This document shows, one piece after another, positions 25,132-35,200 of a stretch of 64,000 bases of DNA (within the stretch, counting starts at the first letter, position 1; each line of letters opens with the position of its first letter). This DNA is from Ceratodon purpureus (lineage: Eukaryota > Streptophyta > Bryopsida > Pseudoditrichales > Ditrichaceae), in assembly GCA_014871385.1 (NCBI GenBank), contig CM026424.1:14288892-14352891 (forward strand). The letters are read 5' to 3'. The notes below the pieces were generated by a model. It was given only the letters and a program-made list of their open reading frames with translations, had not been told where the DNA came from and did no database searches. A program made the translations under genes and the position numbers.

Positions 25132-27489
25132 TTAATCAAGCTCAGCATGCGGTAACTTCGACCCCATGTCCGCTTTCTTTTTCTGTGTGGTCGCGCTCTT
25201 GTCTGCTCTCTTCTTCTGGGAATTTTCAGCTCTTGTTTTTGCGATTTCAGATCTTGTTTTCTTGCTGCTTGGTGCCTCTTGCTCACGCCCAATATCTTCT
25301 CGTGCATGCAGGGATCTAGAGGACCACACATTCAAATGACAACATTTTAGTTCAGGTACAATCTCAAAGCCTCTATTGTTTTCTTTTGTTGCTTACGGTC
25401 CCTCTACTGTTTTGGAGATCATGTGTATCTCCATCGCACCTTGACAGTGATTATGTTCTTCTCTGTTTAAATGAGAAATGAACCTATGTTCAGATGAAAC
25501 GGTTCCAGTGATGGCTCTAAAGATCTGCAGATACCAGTAGTTATATCTGAATTTGAACCATTTTCATGACTGTGAGTACAGTTTGAGTGCATGTCCTTGG
25601 TACAAAGTTTATTCAAAGTGAATCAGCTTAATAACGATAACTCGTTTGGAACCATTTCAGATCTGAACCTAATTGTTTATTTGGATTGGCAAGGACGTAC
25701 CTTTTGCGTGCAAGTTCTTTTAGTGAAGCGACCCTTGGCTGGTTTGATGTTGCAACTTCTGCAGCGTCGTGTAGACTCTATTCCATGACGGTTTTTATGG
25801 AGATGTCTGTATCAATTTCCTCATCATTCTGTTTTGAATCTGGTCTATATCAGTCGATTCATCCTTGAACATAGAGTTCTTCATGTGCTCATCCATGGCG
25901 CTGGTTTGGAAAGCCTGGTTGAATGCTCTGCTGAGACCACACATTTCCCATCCTCTCCTTATCATTTTCGGTTTGTTTACATACCCCCATGCTTGCAGGA
26001 GCCAGGAGCAAAGATGTGGCTTTAAAGTGGTCATTTTTGTGTCCAATTTGACATCTTTCAATTCCTTTTTGCCAATCTGCTTCTCAATGCTTTCTGTTGT
26101 GTAACTATCAATTTGCTGCCTAAAGCTGTGTTTAGATGGTCTCTATAAAATGACATCTGCTGGCTGAAATACACTAGTGCAATTCGCTGGGACGAAAATG
26201 AGCAAGATCTCTGGATGTGTCATTTTCACCCATGTTACAAACTCTTTTGAGATGTGAACGCTCCAACAATCCAGCAGCCAGATCAACTTCAAGTTTTCCT
26301 CTAAACCCATCTTCTTCACTTGTTGCTCTCTGTATGGTTGTAGAATGTATTCTACAAATTGCTTCCATGTTTCCATGTTGCTCCAATGGTTACTTGTGCA
26401 TGTTAGGTGCCATCCCTCAACTTCACATTGTTGACGTCCAACATGCATATGAGGAAGGCATCTTTGAGTGGTCCCTGTAAATATTAATTGGAATGGGAGG
26501 AGTTTACCTGCTACTGCAGAGGATACTGCAACTATAATCTGCCGTTTGTCCTCCATGCCATGGACCAAAACATGTTTTGATCCTTTCTCTGCCTAAGTTC
26601 TGGCCCCCCCTATTGGTACCAGATGGATTCTTGTCTGATCTGTGTTAACCATCATCTCCGGAGGTATTGAATGGGCTCTCACCAAGTAAGCTACCCTTTG
26701 AGCCATTTGTAAGCCCTTCAACTCCCAATCGCTTGGAAGCTTTCGTGCAGCGCCTGTTGCTTTTCTCAAAGTCCAATTCAAATTTGTTCTCAAAAAGTCA
26801 CGTGTCCAGTACAAGCTAACCCCAAATCCGGTTTTGTTGTTGAAGTCAAGTAAGTTAGGGTTTCTCATGCGGATTAATTCCCTAATTATACCTCGAGCAG
26901 TTGTAGCGTACAAAGGTTGTCCGGCGTCTCGATGGCTCTTGAGCAAAGTGATGATATCTTCTTCCAATTCGGGATGATTGGCTAGGATGTAAGCATTTTG
27001 TACACCTCCAGTAAAAGCGGCTGTTTCTTTGAAAACAGATTGTTTGGTACCTGCTTTTAACTCTCATGTGGTAGTGAACCATTCTGCTAAAGTGCTTGTG
27101 TTTAATTTGTCATAAACACTCACAGTTTCACCTGGACGTCTATATTTCAGCTGCAAGTAACGTAATGCACTCCTCAAATTCCTATGCTTGCTTACAGCTG
27201 CAAAAATAGGATCCCATAGGGAGGGCACAAACCAGTTCATGTATGTTCCCCTGCTCCTTGATGTCTTTGATGATGATTTGATCGGCGTCTCCACGTTTGT
27301 TGGAAGTAGAACAACCTCCAGCTCCTTCTTGGGCCTCCCTACAGGTCTCTTTTCAGCTTCAGGCTTCTTCATAGCTCTCTCCAGCTCCAACTTCGAATTA
27401 AGTGCTGCAAACTCACGCTCTACATTGACCTCCATTTCTTCTTTACTTACTGTAGTAAACAAACTACTTAAAAGCTTCTGCTTCGCCAT
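25132..27489 (-). pseudogene. DDE-superfamily (pogo/CENP-B-like) transposase, left arm copy
   Basis: The frame runs from ATG 27489 to about 25701, then an intron, then a basic last exon 25315-25132 (SSKKTRSEIAKTR...). The N-terminus is charged with a KRPVGRPKKE motif, an AT-hook-like or nuclear signal. The middle contains a helix-rich DNA-binding region (NHPELEEDIITLLKSHRDAG). The catalytic part shows three acidic blocks: MVNTDQTRIHLVP, LIWLLDCWSVH and CTSVFQPADVIL. In-frame stops interrupt it at 27064-27066 (TGA), 26593-26595 (TAG), 26143-26145 (TAG) and near 25780. A 1-bp deletion relative to the right arm shifts the frame near 25845. Two of the stops stand where relatives have Trp (GGxRTW) and Gln (VILQ), as expected from C-to-T decay. 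Inactive. Confidence 0.8.
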
Positions 27490-27805
27490 AGTGCCTCACT
27501 TTCTCCACACTCAACCCTAAACCATAACCAAAGTTGTCAATAAGACTCACCACCGAATGAAATTATGGAAGTTAAGTGAACATTAGGGAAAGCTAATTGA
27601 AGGAGCAGCAGCTAGTCTTTAATGCATATTGTATAAAATGGCCAATGAAAATGAATAGTATTCTGGATGAAAGTCGAACTTATGCTTATTTAATTCCCAA
27701 AAAAATCGATTTAAAAGAAATTCATTTTGGAGGTGTCGAACATCATTTTTTCAAAATAATTAAATATTCGACGGTGCATGTCAAAGCTGTTCGTAGGCTA
27801 CGGTA

Positions 27806-28010
27806 CTCTCTTTGTTTCACAAAGAAACCATGGTTTCATTATTACCACGTAAGTATGCCATCAGGAATTCAAACGAGGAAATTGCCAGGAATCTACACTC
27901 AGGAAGGTGACACCAGGTTTGGGAATTTTGAGTTTTACCTGAATGGCAGTGTCACTGTACTTAATCCTGCCAGGAAAGGAAACCAAGGTTTCTTTTCAAA
28001 ACAAAGGGAG
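27806..28010. mobile_element. Stowaway-like MITE (left arm)
   Basis: A 205-bp element with imperfect terminal inverted repeats (CTCTCTTTGTTT... and ...AAACAAAGGGAG) that extend into an AAGAAACCATGG/CCAAGGTTTCTT stem, flanked by TA (27804-27805, 28011-28012). The CTCCCT-type end and TA target match plant Stowaway (Tc1/mariner) MITEs. No coding capacity is expected. Confidence 0.75.
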
Positions 28011-28689
28011 TAGTAAGTAATTGATGAATGCTCCTTGAAAAACCTTATTTGGAAAAGACTTTGACATATCATGTTCCACTCATTATATCATTAGATGTAA
28101 ACGATATTGATCCACCTACAAGCATGACAATTGCTGATTGTTGTCTGAATTCCAATAAAACAATTCTTTGAATTCTAATGTTTCCAAATATTTCAAACGT
28201 TTCCAAATATTTCAGATGAAAAAATAACTGCTGTGAATGGAAGGCACGACCAGAGATCGTCCAAATCTACCTTTCAAGAGTTCAAAGTATATTTAGTCTA
28301 TCTTCGAGAGTTCTTCAAATTATATGTCGTGTTCTTTAGAGCTCTAAGACACCAAAATCATACCATCAATACTCCTACAGCTTCTTCAAACTATTTCCTC
28401 TTCATTAGACTTATAAGATGGAATTTTACACCATCCCTGTTACTAAAAACTGTTGGAAATATTCTTGCACACACATCACTTGCGTTCTCATATTTCCTCA
28501 AGATATACAACGCCTTTCAACAATTTGTCATATCATCGAGCCCATACCGTACCTCAATTGTGCAACTCTTCTTGTGTTTCCTAAGCCTCTCATACAGACT
28601 AGGGAGGAACCTCTATCACATCTCGACCACAAAGGTCACCCCCACACATTCGCGACAAAATCACATCATGATCGACTGGGACGATAAGT

Positions 28690-28799
28690 CTCATCACTGT
28701 ATTAATCAGAAGGTAAACCTACATGACAAAACCATCACTAATTTCCTCAGGTGCCACAGCTGCAACCTCCACTCCACTAAGCCTTGTCCACCTTCCACC
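28690..28799 (-). pseudogene. Ghost of an RPL8 3' end (left arm)
   Basis: The minus strand carries GGTGGACAAGGCTTAG, matching the last codons and stop of RPL8 (KVDKA-stop), followed by about 85 bp resembling the RPL8 3' UTR as found after 11945, including the unique part past 12000. It lies close to the 3' end of the ADP/ATP carrier gene, with a poly-A/T tract and the carrier's own 3' flank between. Mirrored at 41584-41693. Confidence 0.75.
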
Positions 28800-29067
28800 G
28801 TCTAGGTCTCCATTAGAACCCAAAAAAAAAAAAAAAAAAAAACGATTTCACGAAAGCGAGGACGCCACCGCACCCCGTAACACCGTCCTCTGCGGCCTCA
28901 ATCGGCTTATTTAGAGGTGTCACACTACCCACACCCCAAAAAATCCGCGCTACCATTCTCCAAGTGCCCCACCACCCTCCGCTCCGCCTGAAATCGCCAC
29001 CCCGACACCACCGTGCAGCATCGCCTTCATCATCATCATCATTATCCTCTACATCGTCATCGTCCCT

Positions 29068-30360
29068 CTAGCCGCTGCCGCCCGAGTACGCCTTCCCCAA
29101 AAGCAGAATCTGCAACTGGTCGTATCCCGACAACACTCCCGCTCCAGCCACCGCACGCAAGATGTTCGCGCCCGCGCCCTTGAACAGCGACTTCGTTCCC
29201 TCCTTCGCCACGATCTGCCTGAACGCGTCCATCGACCCGCTGTACTTCACCGCCTCTCCCGACGTCATCATCATCCTACGCCGAACCGTGTCGATGGGGT
29301 ACGATGCCAGACCCGCTCCGATCGTGATACCCCATCCCAGCAAGAAACTCGCCAAGAAGTTGCCCTGCACATCATCCAACCAACAACAACCACTCTCAGC
29401 ATTCCTATTCCCCACATCACCCCACATCACCCCACATTCCTACCCCACATTCCCACAAAAATGCCACAACAAAGCAATCCCACCACCCACCTCAAGGTTG
29501 CCCGTCAGCACCACCGGCTTCAACGAGTCGTAGATACCGAAGTACAGACCCCTGTACACGATGATACCCGCGCACGAGATCGTGAACCCTCTGTACAGCC
29601 CCGCGATACCGTCCGTCGCCAGCGTCTTCTTGTACACGTCCGCCAGCCCGTTGAACTGCCTGTCGCCTCCGCCCTTCTTCGACGACTTCGCGTCGTTCGC
29701 CAGACGCGTCCGCGCGTAGTCCAACGAGTACACGAACAGCAGGGACGACGCTCCCGCCGCACCTCCAGACGCCAAGTTACCCGCGAACCACTTCCAGTAC
29801 CCGTCCTTGTCCTTCTTGTACCCGAACAGCGACTTGAAGTAGTCCTTGAACGCAAAGTTCAGCGCCTGCGTCGGGAAGTATCTGATCACGTTCGCCAGGT
29901 TTCCGCGCCACAAAGCCACCACCCCCTCGTCCTTGATCGTCCGCCCGAAGCACTCGCCGATCCCCTTGTACGGGTGCGACAGACGCCCCGACTTCAACAT
30001 CTCGTCCTGGTTCTGGATCAGCAGCTTCACGCGCTCGATCGGAGCAGCCGCCGTCTTCGACACCGCCGCCGACACGCCTCCCATCAGGAAGTCGGTCATG
30101 AACGACGAGAACGTCTTCTCGCTCGCCGCCGGCACGAACACCTCCGACGACATCATCCTCCCGCCCGTCAGGTCGATCGGGCACAGGGCGTTAAAACCCG
30201 TCTGCCTCGGCATCGCGCCCAGCCTCGCGGCCGCCGCGAACGGCGTCACGCTCGCCTCCGGAGCCGAGTACATCGGCCGGCTCGGGGCCAGTCGGGAACC
30301 CAGGTACGAGTACCCGGCCATCTTCGTCACCACACTCGGGCACCTGGGGGTGTCAGCCAT
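29068..30360 (-). CDS. AAC: Mitochondrial ADP/ATP carrier, left copy
   Basis: Exon 1 is 30360-29491, intron 29490-29365, exon 2 29364-29068, stop TAG; 388 residues, normal for plant carriers. About 80 N-terminal residues form a Ser/Ala/Arg-rich extension typical of plant AACs. Three carrier repeats follow, with signatures [10 protein letters not shown] (about 107), SLDYARTRL (about 210) and PIDTVRRR (about 313). The diagnostic nucleotide-carrier motif RRRMMM is at about 318-323. The protein exchanges cytosolic ADP for matrix ATP across the inner mitochondrial membrane. The ATG at 30360 is preferred; the frame extends a few codons upstream without an ATG. The predicted protein is identical to the right-arm copy. 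Confidence 0.96.
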
Positions 30361-30379
30361 CTTCGACAATGCTCACTTC

Positions 30380-31228
30380 CTGCTCCCACCAACACATTCC
30401 CCACGTTAGTCACATTCGCCTCATCCCATCTGATTACCATTCGCTCAACCGTCTAGCCTAACTCACCCAAAAATCCATCGTCGTGCCAAAAGTTCCGTTT
30501 CCAAGTTCTAGTACTGGATTCAAGAAATGTATTCCCCGACCTAGATGTGAAATATCCATCAACTCTGCTGCTTCTCGAACTTGCAGACTCCGCAACAGTG
30601 TCTTTGGCGTCAACTAGTGGCCGTGCACGTGCAGACAAAAGTTTCAAGTAATCAAATCAACCATGCGGCACTCAACGCACTAGAACAATCTCCCATCGAG
30701 CGAACATTCAACATAGAAACTAGGACCGTCCCCACACAAATCAAACCCTGCTAACACAGAGCTAAGCCCCTCGTGTGCCCCATCATACACCACATGCCCC
30801 AAAGACATCCAAAGCTCTGAGCGACCGAGGCGATCACAGATATCAGCATCTAGCCAGGTCGACTAGGACCCAGAACTCCGACACACATTAACCCATCCCA
30901 CAGAAATCTGAAGCTAAACATCGCGATAACACTCTACACACACTCCTGGAAACAACCTAATCCAACAAAACACAATGCACGACACCGTGCTCTACAAATT
31001 CCACGCAACGAAACTCCCATCTCCCAGTTCGCACCCGATCTAGGTTACCCGACCCCAGAAAATCAGGCACAGCAACTCTACAAGCTAGAACGACGAAACC
31101 CCAGCCACGACACGATGGCTAGATCATAATGGCTAGAACACGAAGCCACAAGAAAACACATGATTCAGATGGCTAGAGCACGTTGACGAACGCAGAGCAA
31201 CGGCAAGGGCAAGGGAGGAGGGACGTAC
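30380..31228 (-). other. Probable 5' UTR intron of the ADP/ATP carrier (left)
   Basis: On the minus strand a strong donor GTACGT (31228) and an acceptor GGGAGCAG (30380) lie 19 bp upstream of the ATG. The 849-bp interval is non-coding. Leader introns are common in highly expressed plant genes; the boundaries are inferred. Confidence 0.55.
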
Positions 31229-31339
31229 CAGCAAACCCTGAGCCGAGGCAAGGGGAATGAGCGGCGGCGATGGAGACTCCCACAGCACAGCAGCAGAGCA
31301 AAGCAACCAGCAATAAAAGAGGACGACACTGCCTCAGGG

Positions 31340-31590
31340 TTAGGGGTCAAATGCTCTTCTCTTCGCCTCCCATCGCGGGCCAGGGCCAGGTCGCGGGCTG
31401 CCGGGCCCGAGCCGGTTCCTCCGTGGGCCCCGCTCCTCGCACCCGTTCGGTGCCTCCCACTCGGTGCGGCCTTCGGCTGCCGCTCGTTTGTTGCGCTGTA
31501 GGTCCTTCGCTCCGGGCTGTAGCCAGTTCCCGCTCCCTGCGTTCCCGTGCCTGCCCGCTTCCTCCCAACAGCTTCTCTTCTCTAAGTTAG
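31340..31590 (-). promoter_or_regulatory. GC-rich promoter region of the ADP/ATP carrier (left)
   Basis: A CpG-dense island of about 250 bp directly upstream of the predicted leader, in otherwise AT-rich DNA. Long frames through it look like compositional artefacts. No TATA box is obvious. Confidence 0.45.
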
Positions 31591-31599
31591 TGTATGCCC

Positions 31600-34500
31600 G
31601 GAATTTCATGGCATTATTCGCCGGCACGGCACCCAACATCAACAACGCCTCCCCTAACTTGCTATCGGTAAGTATGATAGAACCAAATGGCAACCACACA
31701 GCTCTGTCTTTAATATAAATTTGATGTAAAAGGTCGCATTTTCTATTTTTCCACTTGTATATCACTAAATGGGATTTACTTGAAACTCAAAACAAATGGG
31801 CTTCCAATCAACCTTTCAAGACACATTGTGTTTTGTTACACGGTGTTTGGTTATTTGAGTAGTGGTTGTTATTAAATCTTTGTCATGCATGGAAAGTGCT
31901 CCAATTTATAATTTCTGATTCCACATTTACATTGGTTATGTTTTATTTTCTATGTGTTTTTGTCTACTTTTCTATTTTCTATTTTTACATTTTTTGTGCA
32001 AATGTGATTGTGTTTTTAGTTTAACAGGCCTTGGAAATTGTTGAAAGCACTTTATTTGTGAAATTTTTAGCATGACTATTTTTTAATGCTTTGTTGAACA
32101 GTCAATCATTGAGCTTACAAGTGATTAAGTTTGGAAACTAAGTCTTTTCAATGTACATCACATTACAAGACTAGCTTTATTGGATTACTAAGTGTATTGG
32201 TGTATGCCAAACCAAAGTATCCTAGCTTGTTGCAAGCCATAATTCACAGATTGTTCATGTCATTCAAATGGCCTTTCAATTGAGTTTAGGAGTTAAAGGT
32301 TCAAGAGTTTAAGGGTTCAAAATTCAAGGTTTAGGTTTTAGAGATACAAAAGTATTTCTATGAGTACCAACATATTCAAAACCCTTTTTTGATCAAATCC
32401 ACCTCCCGTTTTCAAGGGTTTTCATTTCAAGAATGCAAACAAGAATCATATTTTTTTTTGCCATTTGCAAGATATAAACACCTTTAGTTGGCCACGGTTA
32501 TGACTTTCTCAGGCTTGACTTTTTGGGGTTGACTTTCTTTATAGATCTACGTAAGGCCTAGCCGAGGATTTCCCAAATGGTGTGGCACTTGCTAACCGGA
32601 CACTTTATGCATGATATATGCAAGGATGAAGTTTAAGTTTGAGGAACTGCATTCGTCCATTGTGTTCCATTGCATGTACACTCACACTTCTTCTTTGGGT
32701 ATATGGCGTATTATCTATTTCCTACATGTGCAAATGTTGAAACTTGGGTACATTTGATACACCATTTAGACAAAAGAATTTACCAGTATACCTCTCATTT
32801 TGCGAATGCACGTTCAATTTTCATAGTCTATTTGATTGATGAATACATTGTGTTTGATTCTTGCATTGATTTCAAATATGTATATTCCATCATCAAATTC
32901 TTTATAAATTGATTAGTGGACATCTCACTGTGGACGGTGTGTCAGATACACAACTCTCATAGTATATGCTCTAAGGCCCTGATTATAATCACTTCTATTG
33001 CATTTTGGTTCACTTTCAAATAATAGATCTTATTGTATTGAGATAAACTCTTGTAGCCCTTTTAATCAAAATCTTTAAAATGTAATTGCAAATAGAAATT
33101 GTTTATTCAATGAAGACAATTTTAGCATTAAAAAACTAATTACATAAGTTATTCTAATACAATACTATGAGAATTCACTCAGTCATACATGTATTCAAAC
33201 TTATTGTACTTTGAGAAAATTGTAAACATTTGACAAATCTACTTAAAAAACAAAGTGTGAGATAAATTTCAAATTTAAAAAGAATCCTATTAAAAATTTC
33301 AATAAAAACAAGTCAAATGATACTCATTCTTTGGAAAACTTGTCTTCCAAGGCAATGCATTTTTATGAAAATGAATGAGAATAATATAAGAAGAACACTT
33401 TTAAACCTTACCATATTAAATTGAAACGAGCCTTATTTATACAAATAACCGAAGCCATTTTTTTGACTAATTATTAAAATTGTTGTCATAATTTTTTATT
33501 TTTTTTCCACTAGATATTAATTTATTACTTATTGGCTTTTATGTAAGCTTTTCATGGTCAATAAGCCCAAGGTTTTGAAGCTTCTATTAAGTACACACAA
33601 TTAAGTTCTACACAGTGATAAAACTTCCACAACCTTTGGTCCATCGCATTCATTTTTTAATTTTCACTCCTATCATTTTTTATAATTTTTTTAAATACAA
33701 CACGGTTGACTAATTCTTTTTTGTATGAAGGGGAAAGAAAAGAGGCATATGCCACATCCCTTGATGATTTCAATTTTTGGCACACGGTTATTGAAAAAAA
33801 ACAACCAATTATGTCTTTATTGATATCCTCAATTAAATATGAGCTTCATTTCCAAAAATAAAGGCAATAAGAATTTGCTTTGCGTTTCTAGAATCCCATA
33901 TATTGAAAATTATAAATTCATTAAGTTTAAATTGATAAGGAAAAGTTTTAAATAATAAATATTGTAGGTTGATTAAAAACAGTTTAAATTGGTATGTTTA
34001 GTTATTAAAACAGTTATTAAATCAATTTAAATTTATAGATTGAAATTAAAATGTTTAAAATAGTATGTTTGAATTGATAAGTTGATATTAAGTTGATAAA
34101 ATAGCTATTGCTGCAAATGCTCTCTGATTCTAGTTTGGTGTCTCAGCTAACAAGCATTCGCATTGATGGGATTACCTGGCCAGGACCTGAACTTCTCTTT
34201 GATTCTAATGGCATAGATCGCCTCCTTGAAGATAAATAGTTTACCTATGTCTTCATGATACCAGTGCAAAGAGTATTGTTGACTACTCCAAGCAGATCGA
34301 CTACAGCTCTCAAAACCAAAATAGTGTAATTGGATTGTATGCTGTTCACCGAAACGAAAATCAAACGCTACTAGTAGAGCGAATGATAATGATCCTTTCA
34401 GTTGGTAATTTGTGTATTCTTTGACTATTTAGGCTTTGTTTTTTGTTTTTTTGTTTTTTATTAATTTTTGTTTATTTGTGCTTCTTTTAACTATTTAAGT

Positions 34501-35182
34501 TTTACTATGTACACTTTGCGTGGCGCGCATATTTTGCGAGTTTGGCTTTATGGCAAAAAGATGTGAAGGAGTTTCAAAATATGTCAGTGGCCGTCGTTAC
34601 TTTCATTATCAAACAAATTACTAAAACCTTGTGCGCCACATTGGGGTCGAAAAGGTGCAATCCGTTGCCATCCTCCACCCCCTCCTTCTTCAGCGCCCAC
34701 TCTAAGATCATTTGGCAGGAAGCCTTTCCATGTCTCATGCTTGACATCCACCATAAACTTCACGATTAGAACCTTCTCACCTGAATCGTATAGAAGTGTC
34801 ATTTTCGGAAAGTGTCATTTGCAAATCCTCTTGAAATCAGAAAGGCTTCTGAAGGAGTGATTAAGAATGCCGTAGTCCCTCTGAAGCTTCGTCACCTCTC
34901 GAAAATGGTTGTAAGAGGAGGTCTCAAATCAAACCTCCAATCAAACCTCCAATCCTTCAAACCTGCACGTACATGAGGAGGACAGTTAATATTGTGATTT
35001 TTGTAATACAATTGAGACATGTAGTCTCATGTCTAGAAAAATTTAAAAAATAAATTCCACTAATATTTGATGAGAAAATAGAGCGTACAGGAAATTAAAA
35101 TTTTGGATGATACCACGGCCATAGGCTCCGGCGTTTAAGGGTTAAGAGGCGCGCGAAGTTTTTGTTTGGAGGTAAATTAGCT
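31600..35182. other. Gene-free AT-rich inner arm (left)
   Basis: Low-GC DNA with poly-A/T runs and no recognisable gene or transposon end. A short GC-richer frame at 34802-34584 (minus; MTLLYDSGEKVLIVKF...) is mirrored at 35581-35799 but resembles nothing I know. The innermost 150 bp contain TTAAGGGTTAA at 35135-35145. Confidence 0.5.
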
Positions 35183-35200
35183 TGCGTAGGGGGTTTTCGT
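35183..35200. other. 18-bp central spacer of the giant palindrome
   Basis: tgcgtagggggttttcgt separates perfectly complementary arms (ggtaaattagct / agctaatttacc). Paired coordinates sum to 70383. With such a short loop the arms could extrude a cruciform or hairpin. Confidence 0.97.

Larger units (their letters stand above)
14383..35182. repeat. Left arm (20.8 kb) of the giant palindrome
   Basis: Mirrors 35201-51795. Paired coordinates sum to 70383 from the centre to about 25.8 kb, and to 70384 down to 24883. A 4,216-bp CACTA element plus its extra 3-bp target copy is then present only here, after which sums are 66165, 66159 and 66177 outward, reflecting small indels. The outer end is at ttacaaaac (14383), where similarity stops abruptly. 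Cargo from outside in: 23-bp repeats, unknown decayed gene, aminoacylase fragment, LTR-like promoter, CACTA element, DDE transposase, MITE, RPL8 ghost, ADP/ATP carrier, gene-free AT-rich DNA. Confidence 0.97.

Noticed and set aside
29461-30456. 331-codon frame opposite the ADP/ATP carrier (and its mirror 39927-40922)
   Set aside because: Arg/His/Pro-rich shadow frame created by the GC3-rich carrier exon; no ATG-anchored domain and no family match.
31340-31765. 141-codon frame in the GC-rich promoter block (and mirror 38618-39043)
   Set aside because: Compositional frame through a CpG island directly upstream of the carrier leader; no domain seen.
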